Origin: Scenedesmus sp. ARA3
Lineage: Eukaryota > Chlorophyta > Chlorophyceae > Sphaeropleales > Scenedesmaceae
Direction of reading: 5' to 3'
Assembly (NCBI GenBank): GCA_004335835.1
Contig: RWJK01001016.1
Span: 1-37,113, forward strand
DNA: 37,113 nt
Shown: piece after piece, positions 22,101-31,233 of the stretch
Layout: each line of letters begins with the position of its first letter
Numbering within the stretch: the stretch's first letter is position 1
The notes under the pieces: model-generated
What the model saw: the letters and a program-made list of their open reading frames with translations, nothing else
Databases searched by the model: none
Told to the model about the DNA's origin: nothing
Program-made: the position numbers and the translations under genes

Positions 22101-23170
22101 CAAGCTGCTGCTGCAGCAGCGCAGCCGGCGCTGTTTGTAGCTGGCAGCTGCGGGGTGCGCCTGGTAGGGGACCGGCTGGTGTGCAACGGCTCGGTTGACT
22201 TTGTGGAAGCGGAGCTGGCGTTGGAGTGGGTGTCAGGCTGTGCAGGTGAGGCTCCATCATTCCAAAGACATTGTTGCTGACATGATTTGGTCAAACATGG
22301 TCTAGCTGATGCAGCCAAGTACAGATGTGGGGCACCGGCTGGTGTGCAGCGGCTCGGTTGGCTTCATTGAAGCAGAGCTAGCATCGGAGTGGGTCTCTGG
22401 CTGTGCAGGTGCGCCTTTCACCACCATCCTTGCATGTCAGTTCAAACCACTTCTGTTTGCCGTTTGCGTGTTTTTGCGCCTGCAGCATCAGACAGCCGCA
22501 GCATTGCAGAGGCCAAGGCGGCCGTACTGGGGGTGGTGCACCTTTTGAAGTTATTTTCACACCATCCTTGCATGTTGATTCACACCATTTGTTTGCTGTT
22601 TGTTTGTGTTTGCGCCTGCAGCGTCAGACAGCCGCAGCGTTGCAGAGGCCAAGGCGGCCATGCTGGGGGTGGTGCACCTTTTGAAGTTGTTTTCACACCA
22701 TCCTTGCATGTTGATTCACACCATTTGTTTGCTGTTTGCTTGTGTTTGCGCCTGCAGCATCAGACAGCCGCAGCATTGCAGAGGCCAAGGCGGCCATGCT
22801 GCAGGTGGTGCACTTTTTCAAGTCAATTCACACCATTCTTGCATCCAGATTCACACCATATATATGTCGCTTGCTTGTGTTTGCGCCTGCAGCGTCGGAC
22901 AGCCGCAGCATTGCAGCGGCCAAGGCGGCCATGCTGCAGGTGGTGCGCCTTCAAATCTTATTTCACACCATCCTTGCATCCATATTCACACCACTTGTTT
23001 GCCGTTTGCTTGTGTTTGTGCCTGCAGCATCAGACAGCCGCAGCATAGCGCAGGCCAAGGCGGCCATGCTGCAGGTGGTGCGGCAGCAGTACAGCTGCTT
23101 CATGGCGCCTGTGGACAACACGCGCCCCATCCCCGACGTCAACATGTGGAGCAACCCCGTCTACAGCTGA
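16128..23170 (+). CDS. MscS-like (MSL-type) mechanosensitive ion channel with EF-hand
   Basis: Twelve exons close in phase: 16128-16163, 16317-16556, 16770-17105, 17398-17601, 17836-18018, 18425-19168, 19455-19642, 19922-20057, 20770-20811, 21189-21310, 21561-21997, 23028-23170 (2811 nt, about 936 aa). MscS-family channels open under membrane tension and release ions. After a charged N-terminus come transmembrane helices in exons 3-5, then LLDCWLLLKALAAHGL, matching the plant MSL helix before the loop. Exon 6 is Gln- then Ala-rich. Exon 8 has an EF-hand loop, DADRGGKISQED (676-687). Exon 10 holds the pore-proximal helix (GIIAALVLLLLGCICMFGD). Exon 11 has the hallmark NPFSIGDTI (757-765) and the beta domain with a VPNPSL turn. 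The start is uncertain: ATG 16239 without the first intron also gives an open frame. The exon 9 acceptor (AAG|GC) is weak. Confidence 0.8.
17938..18150 (+). repeat. Duplicated end of channel exon 5, second copy without donor
   Basis: About 80 bp covering LLLKALAAHGLAGRG and the exon end (17940-18018) is repeated at about 18071-18151. There are only two substitutions in the coding part, both synonymous (TTG/CTG and CTT/CTG). The first copy ends CAG|GTGCGA; the second reads CAGTTGGGC, so its donor is destroyed. Confidence 0.85.
19195..19272 (+). repeat. 44-bp tandem duplication in channel intron 6
   Basis: TTGCAGGTGTTGGGTGCACG occurs at 19198 and 19242, each continuing CCAGCCGTATGA. It adjoins the donor of exon 6 but contains no recognisable coding part. 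Confidence 0.8.
20015..20490 (+). repeat. EF-hand exon edge repeated four times; second copy is a 57-nt cassette
   Basis: The exon 8 end (SWLDADRGGKISQEDMQ, donor at 20058) is followed by copies with donors at 20250, about 20336 and about 20471. The first copy, 20193-20249, is preceded by CACAG and followed by GTGACA. It is 57 nt, phase 0 at both ends, and reads HFSWLDADRDGKISQEDVQ. Its loop DADRDGKISQED has Asp at position 5 where the constitutive loop has Gly. The later copies keep only GACTTGCAG plus donor. Confidence 0.8.
20775..20965 (+). repeat. Donor copy of channel exon 9
   Basis: CAGTCTCTGGTGCACGTACTG followed by GTGAGCGCC (donor at 20812) recurs as CAGTCTGTGGTGCATTTACTG with the same GTGAGCGCC (donor at 20953), 141 bp away. 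A CTTCAGT-containing intron segment is repeated too. Confidence 0.75.
21830..22410 (+). repeat. Three stacked donor copies of channel exon 11
   Basis: The end of exon 11 (LEHVQAAAA to ELALEWVSGCTG, donor at 21998) is copied at about 22080-22245 (FVEAELALEWVSGCAG, donor GTGAGG). A shorter copy is at about 22328-22408 (FIEAELASEWVSGCAG, donor GTGCGC). All three donors are in phase 1. Coding substitutions between copies are a mix of silent and replacement. Confidence 0.85.
22440..23100 (+). repeat. Five acceptor copies of channel exon 12, 135-136 bp apart
   Basis: Acceptor CCTGCAG followed by C(A/G)TC(A/G)GACAGCCGCAGC occurs at 22486, 22622, 22758, 22893 and 23028. Spacings are 136, 136, 135 and 135. 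Each unit also carries CACACCATCCTTGCAT-like and TTTGCTTGTGTTTGCGCC segments upstream. All encode ASDSRS(I/V)A(E/A/Q)AKAA. Only the last continues to RQQYSCFMAPVDN and the stop. Confidence 0.9.
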
Positions 23171-23903
23171 GGAGGCAGCAGTAACATGTGTCCGGCTGTA
23201 GAGCCGGGGCGTGAAAGCGGGAACGCACATGTACCAGCGGCGTCTGTGCTTCTAGCCTCCTGTGCGTGCGTGCTGCTGATGTCATGTGAAGAATCAAAGA
23301 GACTGCACCATACATAACAGTGCTGACACGTCTGAGTGTGGTCGTTGTGGCTACTTGGGCTGCATGGAGGGCTGCATACATCAACATATTGCTGTTTCAT
23401 GCCATAGCAATTGTGATCGGGCCGCATAGACTTGTACGTTGATGGTTGCAGTTGCCCAATTGTGCTGTGGTAGCGAGCCAGTAGGATTCCGTCCCCCCTG
23501 GTAACCAAAAAAAAAGATGGTTGCAGTTTGATGGCTGCAGTCTTATTCGATATGCGTGTTAGGACACACCTGAGGCACAGGATGCGCTGGAAGGCTAGCT
23601 GATTATTACTAGCTGGTTCGTTGACATACTCAACAGGTGATAACGCCATCATTGCACAGCACTTAACTTGTGATTGCAGCCATCCTAGGATTTAGGCTGC
23701 TGTCCATGCAGAGATTCATGCTATTATGATGTCGCGGTTGGTGTGTGCAAACATGTTTCATGCTGTTGTGCAGCAGCCACATCACCTCTGATCGGTGGCA
23801 GCGCTGCCGTCAAGTATGGTATTGTGATCATGCTATTGGGTTGTAGGTTCTTTCATGGCAAACACCAAGTGCCACGATGAAGTTTTGCCACGTGCATTAC
23901 ACC
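23171..23903. other. 3' flank of channel gene; no gene seen
   Basis: This is the convergent intergenic space between the channel gene and the minus gene ending at 23904. No coding exon, repeat array or TGTAA signal close to the stop was recognised. It is AT-richer than the genes. Confidence 0.4.
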
Positions 23904-24779
23904 CTACGCCATGCACAGATCGGTGATGTTGTCTGGCCAGCGCAGCGGCATTGCAAAACCCAGTGCGTTTTGATTCAGATATTGTTCAAATGCTCTGGTG
24001 TCATGTTTTGAGCTTTGATCTGCTTTGCAAGCGTCAGGGGGTGCAGACACAGCCGTTTGCTTGGCAGCTGTCTTGCACGCGCCCGCCTGGCGCTGCTGCG
24101 CCCGTGACTGTGGCCGCAACAGCTGTGGTGCTCCATCTTCTTTCGCTGCAGTGGGGCGCGGGGCCTGTGGTGCAACGTTGCTACGGCTTGATTGGGAAGC
24201 TCATTATGCACAGCTGCATCTGAGCCGTTGAACCTCCAGCCAGAGCAGGCTGAATAGCATTACAACGGCCGATCACTGGCTAAACAGACTCACGTATACG
24301 ACAGACCTAAGTAGGTCTGGAGGCCAAACACAAATTCCAAAGTGGCAACAGCAGCAGCTGCGCCTAGCCGTCAACTGGACTGCTATCAAGGTTGAGTGCG
24401 CATCCACACTTTGCGAAGGACGCACTGTGTTACGGTAACCTCGCCTGAGTGAGGAGTGGATGACAGGCTCACTGGGCAGAGAAGAAGAATCAACATCTTC
24501 CACATCCAATGCATGAGTTGTGTGCCGCACCACATGTACTACATTCACAGCTGGTAGCATACGCTTAGCTGTGGCCGCAAAGTTGCTCTGCAGCAATGCA
24601 GCAAACCTACACTTTGGTGTGTGGCAGCAAACAAATACCTTTCGCAGGGCAGGCTGGAAAGGAAGAGTATGCACACCACCACAATGACAACAACATATGC
24701 ATATGTACGCATTGTTCAGCTCGTTGTAGAGCCGGTAGTATGTACACAACAGACATTGTGGTCCAGTGTTTGCTGCCAT
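23904..24779 (-). CDS. Hypothetical Cys-rich protein, tentative
   Basis: An open frame from ATG 24779 to 24440 reads MAANTGPQCLLCTYYRLYNE, then CICCCHCGG and CCHTPKCRFAALLQ, and ends PSEPVIHSSLRR before a GTTACC donor. It joins in phase 1 to 24145-23904 (acceptor ACTGCAG|CG), which reads AKEDGAPQLLRPQSRAQQR and ends ALGFAMPLRWPDNITDLCMA plus stop (193 aa in total). The clustered CxxC and CCxC pairs could bind metal. No family is recognised. Support is only open frame plus matching phase, so the model may be wrong, especially its 5' part. Confidence 0.35.
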
Positions 24780-25830
24780 GCTGACATGCACAGCCGCTAC
24801 ACAAGGGATGCCTGCTGTTTAGTGCTGTGGCTGTGGCACAGTCGGCAATGGGAATACTACACAACTGTACAAGAAGAAGCAACTCTACATGACTGCACAG
24901 GGTGCTGAAGACTGATATGGTCTAAGCGCAGCACAACAGCTGCAGCTGCAGAATGTTTACTACGCCATTGCGGCGCGATCGCAGTCTGTTTTAGCAGCTG
25001 CCGTGGCTGCCACTTGGCACTGGACAAAGACATTCACACCGCCGCAGCCAACTGCACAAAGGTGCTGCAAATGCTGTACAAGGCATACAAGGCACTGCAT
25101 ACAATGCTCAAACAAACAACACTCAATAAGGCATGGGTTCATATGCGTGCAAGCAAGCTGCAAATGGGTACTACACAAAACTGAGGCCAACAAGGTGGCA
25201 AATGCGCTGTAGTCTTCAAATGGAATGCAAAGCAACACAAGTCACGATGGCAAATGACAGCCTGTCAGGCTTGGCATGCTGCTGTAGGAGCAGCAGCAAC
25301 AACACCAGTCAAAACATTCAAGTGTGTTTGCTGGAGTGGTGGTGTATGCCATCATGCGCCACACTCAGAAACACATGCAAGTGGCTCACACTTTAGCCTT
25401 CAGCACAACACAGAGCGGGCGGCACGCTTGCAATGCAAGGGTTTCAACACAACTGTGGTTCAGCCTGGATGGCACAGCTGCCAGCATCTTTCAACGGTCA
25501 TCCCATGCTTGAGTTGAGCATGCTGACATGTGCGGCGCATCCCAATCGTCACTGGTGAGACAGTATCAGATGCGGAAGCTTCAGTGTGACTCTTGATGCA
25601 GGTGAAGCGGCCTGCCCCCTTGCCACTGGGCTGCAGCGCCCTGATGCCTGTCCTGCTGATAACAAACAGGCCACGTAATCGATACAAGTCAACACGTGAT
25701 CATAGACTGGGAGACACAGCTGCTGTTGCCTCTTTTGCCTAGTGCCTGAGCATGCACACGAGCATGCATGTCACGTCCCATGCATCAGTGTCGAGGCACT
25801 ACCCTGTTGAAGCTAGCAGCACCAGCAGCA
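24780..25830. other. No firm gene; decayed copy of the esterase 3' end inside
   Basis: This is the 3' flank of the minus-strand esterase gene. A plus-strand stretch at about 25008-25165 reads like a helical peptide (KVLQMLYKAYKALHTMLKQ) but has no start, no splice partner and a stop after it. The segment 25530-25660 is a stop copy of the esterase last exon, listed separately. Confidence 0.35.
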
Positions 25831-25930
25831 TCAGATGCGGAAGCTTGCAGTATGACTCTTGATGCATGTGAAGCGGCCTGCCCCCTTGCCGCTGGGCTGG
25901 AGTGCCCTGATGCCTGTCCTGCCGTTTTTG
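25530..25930 (-). repeat. Stop copy of the esterase last exon
   Basis: The minus-strand block RTGIRALQPSGKGAGRFTCI of the last exon (about 25925-25840) recurs at about 25655-25570. Over the shared block all five substitutions fall at third codon positions of the minus frame and are silent, which also shows that minus is the coding strand. After KSHT the copies diverge: one has TGA, the other stays open. Confidence 0.8.
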
Positions 25931-25961
25931 AAGGCGTCGTACAGGTTCCAGATCCACATCT

Positions 25962-26012
<51 letters not shown>

Positions 26013-26954
26013 TTGCTGTGCAATAAGAGATGCTGTCGTTGCACAGAACGGTGTGTTCAGACGCATTGTGGCAACGTTGCAAGCAGCTGCCGGAAACGGC
26101 ACCAATTCACTGTCACAATGACCTGAGTAACTCTGGCTTTGAACAGCACCTGCAAAGCGTTTATGTGCTTCAAATAACAAGCAAGCAAGCAAGCAAGCTT
26201 GATAGTCAGCGATATCTTAGCTGGGTTTTCAGCATAGCTTCATTGTTGCAGCACTGCAGCAGTCAGGCTGCGTGTAGCCAGGTCCTTACCTCAGGCACGC
26301 CTGGTGAGCAGTAGTGCAGGCAGTCAAAGTTTGAGTTCATGGCCCCGCCCACATGCGCCTCCTCCAGAGACACAGTCATGTTGATGGAGGGCAGCAGCGG
26401 GATGGAGAACCTGCAGCCATGATGTGAATGCAGCAGCATGAGTTTCAGTTGGGAGCAGCATCAAGTACACCCATGACTTTTGTGGGAGGCAAGCATCAGT
26501 CACAGCAGGGCATCCCACTCAGAACAACATGCGCTGCTATGACACCCACAAGCAGCACCATAGCGTGGCAGCACCTGTGGAACATGCGGGGCTTGTATCA
26601 GAGGCTGAGAGATCCTCTGTCACCTGCTCAGGCTCTCCCGCATGATGCGGTTTTCCACAATGCCCAACGACCACAACAAAGCAGCAGTATGAGCAGCAGC
26701 AGCAGCAGCAGCACCCTCTCACCTGCTCAGGCTCTCCCGCATGATGCGGTTCTCCACTATGCCCAGCGACCACAACAAAGCAGCAGCAGCAGCAGCAGCA
26801 GCACCCTCTCACCTGCTCAGGCTCTCCCGCATGATGCGGTTCTCCACTATGCCCAGCGACCACATCGCCGCCATGTTCACGCGCGCAGCGGGGGCCAGCT
26901 CCAGCCCACCAGTGTGCCGCCTGTAGCGGAAGCCTGTCAGAGATCACAGCAGCA

Positions 26955-26987
<33 letters not shown>

Positions 26988-27572
26988 GAAGCAGGAGTGG
27001 TTGATCACAGTGTCTAGGGTTGCATGTTCACGCGCGCAGCGGGTGCCAGCTCCAGCCCAGCGGTGTAGCGCCGAAGCCTGTAAGAGATCACAGCAGCAGC
27101 AGCAGCAGCAGCAGGACTGGTTGATCACAGTGTTTGGGGCTGCATGTTCACGCGCGCAGCGAGAGCAAGCTCCCGGCCCTGGCAGGGCCCCGCGTAGCGC
27201 GCCTGTAGCGGAAGCCTGCAGGAAGCCACAGCAGCCGTAGGCAGCAGGTCCGGATGTGTACAGTGTTGAGGGTTGCAAAGGATGCGAGTACTGGCATTGC
27301 TCTTTCTTGCAAAGAATGTCATACATCTGCACGCTGTTGAAGTGAAGGCGCACAGGGCTCACCAAGGGCTGCCTGGCACTTGTCGCCCGAGGATGCCACC
27401 TCAATCAATTACATGCACTGCCTGTTATAACAGACAACTCAGCAGGACTCACCGTTTGCTGCCTGGCACTTGTCACCAGAAGATGCCACCTCGTGCTTGG
27501 CGGGGGTCTCCCAGAACAGCATGTGCGGCCACTGCCGGCGGTTGGCCTGGGGAACACACAACAACAAGCAGC

Positions 27573-27613
<41 letters not shown>

Positions 27614-28392
27614 GAGGAAGTTCAGACCATTGCACACTCGTGTACATGTCACGAGGGAAGGATGTGATTTGAGAGAGGATTGTTACATGTGGGTCCTGGT
27701 ACCATCTTGGATGGTATGAGCCACAACAGGTTGAACACAGGTCTGAGACCAGAAAACAAGAGTGAGCACCGTGAAACACAATGCACACCCTTGAGCTCCA
27801 AATCTCTCATGTTATGTCCAGAGACGTCTTACTGCGGTGCGCAACGGCACCCCACCTCACCGACAGCTTGCTCTATTTTGTCAGCTTGCTCTATTTTGTC
27901 AGCTTGCTCTATTTTGTCAGCTTGCTCTATTTTGTCAGCTTGATTTGTGGACTTAATTTGTCAGCTTGTGTAAGGTTGTAAGCAAGCAAGTCTGCATGCA
28001 GTCATGCACGGGGGCGGCTTGTTTTGTCAAAGGTCCAGATCATTGCGGCTGTCTGGCAGGCTTGATGATACTGTGATCAACACCAAACACTACATTTTTC
28101 TCATACTCTCGACACAAACCTAATCTGGTCTTAGACCTGTGTTCAGCCTGTTGTGGCTCATACCTGCGGATCTTATGGGCCACAACGTTTTATTGATGCC
28201 AGGACCCAGATGTAACTATCCTCTCTCAAAACCCACCTGATAGAACTCGCCAATGCTGGTCAGTGCCGGCTTAAAAGCATCCCACCAGTCTGGCTGCTTC
28301 TTGTGCCAGGCTGAGAAGTTCACAAGGAACACGTCACGCCGCGTCGCAAACTTGGCCCGCAGCAGCGGCAGCACGCCGCCATACTCCACCTG

Positions 28393-28444
<52 letters not shown>

Positions 28445-28563
28445 TGTCAGCACCATGCCTTGCAATGTTGCCTACCTGCCAGCTCAGCAGCATTGCCGGC
28501 AGCAGCAGCAAGACAAGCAGGAGTATTAAATGCAACTCCTTGCAGCTTCTGTCTTACACATGC

Positions 28564-28610
<47 letters not shown>

Positions 28611-28723
28611 CGGCTCACGTCCCACCTGGTTGTTATAGATGAGCTGAGCGCCGATCACCGCCTGCACAATGCACACCCGACTAGGCGCATGTCACCCGCC
28701 CGGTACATGTTCGCAGTAGCAGT

Positions 28724-28756
<33 letters not shown>

Positions 28757-29380
28757 GACAGCATCACCGCTCTCACCTGGTTGTTGTTGATGAGCTGTGT
28801 GCCAAGCACCGCCTGCACAATGCACACCCGGCCGCCTCCAGAGCCCCTCAAATGGATGCACTGTGAATCTCCCGGTGCCACTGGCAGCCTCTGCAGTGCC
28901 TGTACTGCCCAGGTGTCTGTGCTGGCCTCACACACTTCCTGGTTCTGCCAAAAGTCGATGAGGAAGCATTGAAGGGAGCGGTAGAGGATCTTGGTGTGGG
29001 AGTCCCTGCATGAGTCAGGCAGGTTTGTAAGTTGTTGTTGAGGTTGGTTGTTGAAGTTAGGCGAGCACTTGCAAGCACTTGCACGCAGTCAAGAGACAGT
29101 GCATGTAACATGACAGTGTTAGGCATGTTAAATGCACAACTGCGCACCTTCAAGCAATGCTGGACCAGAAGCCCCCCTGCCCGAGGCTTCTGGCGCTCCA
29201 AGTGGGCTGATCACGCAGGCACAGCTGTCCAGTAGCACCAGCAGCATGGCTGCTGCTGTGGTGTTAGACGTGCTGGCGTGCTGCTGCTTACTCTGCTTCA
29301 GGGTTTCATTTGCTGCATAGCTCAAGGCAAGCACGCAACTGCTGGATGCGCTGCTACCGCGCTGGCAGTCCCGTCGTCTG

Positions 29381-29413
<33 letters not shown>

Positions 29414-30283
29414 ATTCTGCCGTTAGGAAGCGTTAAAGAGTGTGCGGTGTCTAGCTGCATAAGCTGTCAAAGGTGGCGTGCCTTACCCAATGAGCCACAG
29501 CGTCCTGCCCCTTAGGTACCGCACCAGGTCACAAGGTGACAGCCGGAATGCCCCGCCACCCCCTAGGCTTTTGGCATAATCTGCAGGCATGGTAGGACGT
29601 AAACAAGGCAGAGGTGAAAGTCAAATAAACCAACAGGCACGGAGCGTGCTGTACGTTGGATGATGGGTTTGGTGCACAGCTGTGTACTGTACTGTGTTAT
29701 ACTGTGGGTAAGCAGCTTGCTGTCTTTTGCTGCCCACAATCTGTCCGTCTGTTCATAATCACCAGCAGCTGTTGCAGTCTGATGGCAGTTGCCAGCAAAG
29801 GCAGCAACAGTCAACTGCACATAAGAAACAGACGCAATTGCACAGCCTGTAATGCTAGCTGCATGCATAATCCACGTCCGCAGTGATACCTGCCTGGCTA
29901 GTACTGGCGTCACCAGGGCAGCAGTACTTGCGAGTGACACTGCAGATCCCAGAAGTTGGTAGACTGGGTATGTCAGTCATGGAGCAGACTGCAGCAGCAG
30001 CTGCTGTTACACTCATCTCACCTAAGGTCTTTGCTATCTGCTGTTCGTTGCAGGAGCCCCATGTTTGTCCTAGGCGGAACTGGCAGGCAGAAGTCCAGTA
30101 GTCATTGACTCTGTGGCACCCCTTTTGACAGCGGCCGGGCTCATTTACGCCTCCGAATAACAACGGTCTACCGCTGCTTTGATACCGCACTGAACATGAC
30201 TGTGCTGTTGTCTGTGCGAGGAGGAGTGCCACGCCCAGCAGCACAGCTGACAAAGCAATCGGTCGACACGTGGATCTCAGCAT
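25831..30283 (-). CDS. PMR5/TBL-type (PC-esterase) secreted acyltransferase or esterase
   Basis: Eight minus-strand exons close in phase: 30283-30022, 29580-29487, 29005-28777, 28389-28237, 27546-27453, 26933-26813, 26410-26290, 25959-25831 (1203 nt, 400 aa). A signal peptide (ALSAVLLGVALLLAQTTAQ) and Cys-rich N-domain lead to CDLVRYLRGRTLWLIGDSH. Its GDS Ser (S121) sits where TBL proteins have VGDS. Later blocks match the family order: DVFLVNFSAWHKK (N219, W223), LFWETPAKH with a following Cys, and DCLHYCSPGVPE (D347, H350), equivalent to the TBL DxxHWCLPGxPD. Ser, Asp and His would form the SGNH-like triad. Plant members O-acetylate wall polysaccharides in the Golgi; an algal wall or secreted glycan role is inferred. 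The last exon (MWIWNLYDAFKNG) was chosen over an alternative at 26149-26057, because it fits the family C-terminus. Confidence 0.8.
25960..26010. repeat. (CAG)16, read as (CTG)16 before the esterase last exon
   Basis: On the minus strand the CTG run ends CTGTAG directly at the exon start (25959), so it occupies the position of the polypyrimidine tract. Confidence 0.85.
26600..27235 (-). repeat. Esterase exon 6 flanked by two acceptor copies and two donor copies
   Basis: The complete exon is 26933-26813. Upstream on the minus strand, partial copies of its 5' end start at 27215 and 27077 (138 and 144 bp spacing). All read G-F-R-Y/R and LELAPAARVNM or a close variant. Downstream, copies of its 3' end (SLGIVENRIMRESLSR) end at donors about 26722 and 26623 (90 and 99 bp spacing), with (CTG)n between. 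The downstream copies keep the phase; the most distal donor is GTGACA. Confidence 0.85.
27355..27500 (-). repeat. Donor copy of esterase exon 5
   Basis: EVASSGDKCQAA plus donor GTGAGT (27452) is repeated 90 bp downstream with donor GTGAGC (27362). Most coding differences are silent. Confidence 0.8.
27668..28230. mobile_element. Fold-back/MITE-like element in esterase intron 4
   Basis: TTTGAGAGAGGAT at 27668 continues to GGGTCCTGG and is mirrored by the inverted sequence ending CTCTCTCAAA at 28230. A second inverted block of about 38 bp (GAGCCACAACAGG..GGTCT.AGACCAGA) lies inside both arms, at about 27717-27754 and 28124-28161. The 370-bp centre holds four 18-bp repeats. No transposase and no target-site duplication could be seen. 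The right end abuts the 5' splice site of exon 4 (donor at 28236-28231, minus). Confidence 0.6.
27864..27943 (+). repeat. 18-bp minisatellite, four copies plus a partial
   Basis: CAGCTTGCTCTATTTTGT is repeated in perfect tandem inside the fold-back element. Confidence 0.9.
28391..28442. repeat. (CAG)16, read as (CTG)16 before esterase exon 4
   Basis: On the minus strand the CTG run ends in CTGGCAG, directly at the acceptor of exon 4 (start 28389). Confidence 0.85.
28565..28830 (-). repeat. Donor copy of esterase exon 3, with CTG tracts between copies
   Basis: The exon end RVCIVQAVLGTQLINNNQ (donor at 28776) recurs as RVCIVQAVIGAQLIYNNQ (exon end 28626, donor GTGGGA), about 150 bp downstream on the minus strand. 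(CTG)n runs follow each donor (about 28727-28755 and 28570-28606). Confidence 0.8.
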
Positions 30284-31233
30284 GGCAGGGTGCTACATAT
30301 GTTGGCTAAAGTGCTATTGGAAAGTTACAATGTCAAACTTTGAGCCTGCTTATAAGGAGTGCTCAAATTCGCAAAGAAAGCAGCGAGAACCTCGCAACCT
30401 CTTACAGGCTCCGATAGCTTCACCGTCCTTCCGTGATGCCGACACACTCCGCATTGCTGGGGAAAAACATCATAGATAGTATATATCTAATGCTTAACAC
30501 CTTGAAAAGCTGAGTGGGCGGGCACACGCAACTTCCCGAAATAATACGAACGGCTTCAAGAACGCACAGCAACGCCTAAATTTGCCTTTGATACAGATTA
30601 TTGGGTGGATGTGGCTACCCGTTGGGAGAGGTTGCCTGCGATTTGAAGCCCGAGAGGTTTGACGCCAGACAACTAGACACGAACCCTGTGCGGGTGTTCG
30701 TATTGCCCGTCTGAAGCAAAAATGACGCAATGCTGTAGCTGACTGTTGGGGGTCAGTCACCCACCTGACGTGCCTGCGGCATCGGGTTGCAGCAGGCGAG
30801 GCGAACACCCACAAACCAAGAGTTAACTCCCCAAGTGATCAACACACTACCTGAAACCACGTTAACTCGGCACTCATCCGCAAGCCTTCACTGAGGCGGG
30901 TGCACCGTTGTGTAACTAGATAGGCACACCACATCCTGTACATGCTCTGTGCAGTCATGCCACAGCTGTCGGTATCACAGACACGGTGTCAGTAAAACCA
31001 TCTTTAACGATAGTGACTATTGGAACAGGTGCTGCTGTGGTGCGCTGACACCAAACCCACAGCAGCTGTACAATGTACCGCCAGCATGCACAATAACGCC
31101 TGGCCACTATGCTGGCGCTTAGCCCAATGCCAGTGATAACGCCACCCACAGCATATCATCCAGATCAAACTCAGCTCTCAACTACTAACCGGTGCAGACA
31201 ATGCCACCGAGCCATACACATATGCCGGTGTTG
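30284..31233. other. Intergenic: esterase promoter and LRR 3' flank
   Basis: This is the upstream region of the minus-strand esterase and the 3' flank of the LRR gene ending at 31234. The part at 30480-31150 is unusual for the window in lacking CAG/CTG tracts and repeats. No gene, tRNA or snRNA fold was recognised in it. Confidence 0.4.

Noticed and set aside
25008..25180. Plus-strand helical peptide-like reading
   Set aside because: No start codon, terminated by TGA, and no in-phase splice sites found.
25768..26121. Plus-strand ORF of 117 aa, Cys-rich with polyQ
   Set aside because: It is antisense to the esterase last exon. Substitutions between the two copies of this block are silent in the minus frame, and the plus frame of the other copy is broken by a stop.
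26057..26149. Alternative last exon of the esterase (VLFKARVTQVIVTVNWC)
   Set aside because: The phase fits, but MWIWNLYDAFKNG at 25959 matches the family C-terminus after GVPE and has a copied edge like other real exons.
27864..27943. CRISPR-like regular repeat
   Set aside because: The 18-bp units are head-to-tail with no spacers; this is a minisatellite in a eukaryotic intron.
30494..30814. Minus ORF of 106 aa without low-complexity sequence
   Set aside because: Starts with GTG in a eukaryotic context, with no splice partner and no recognisable family.
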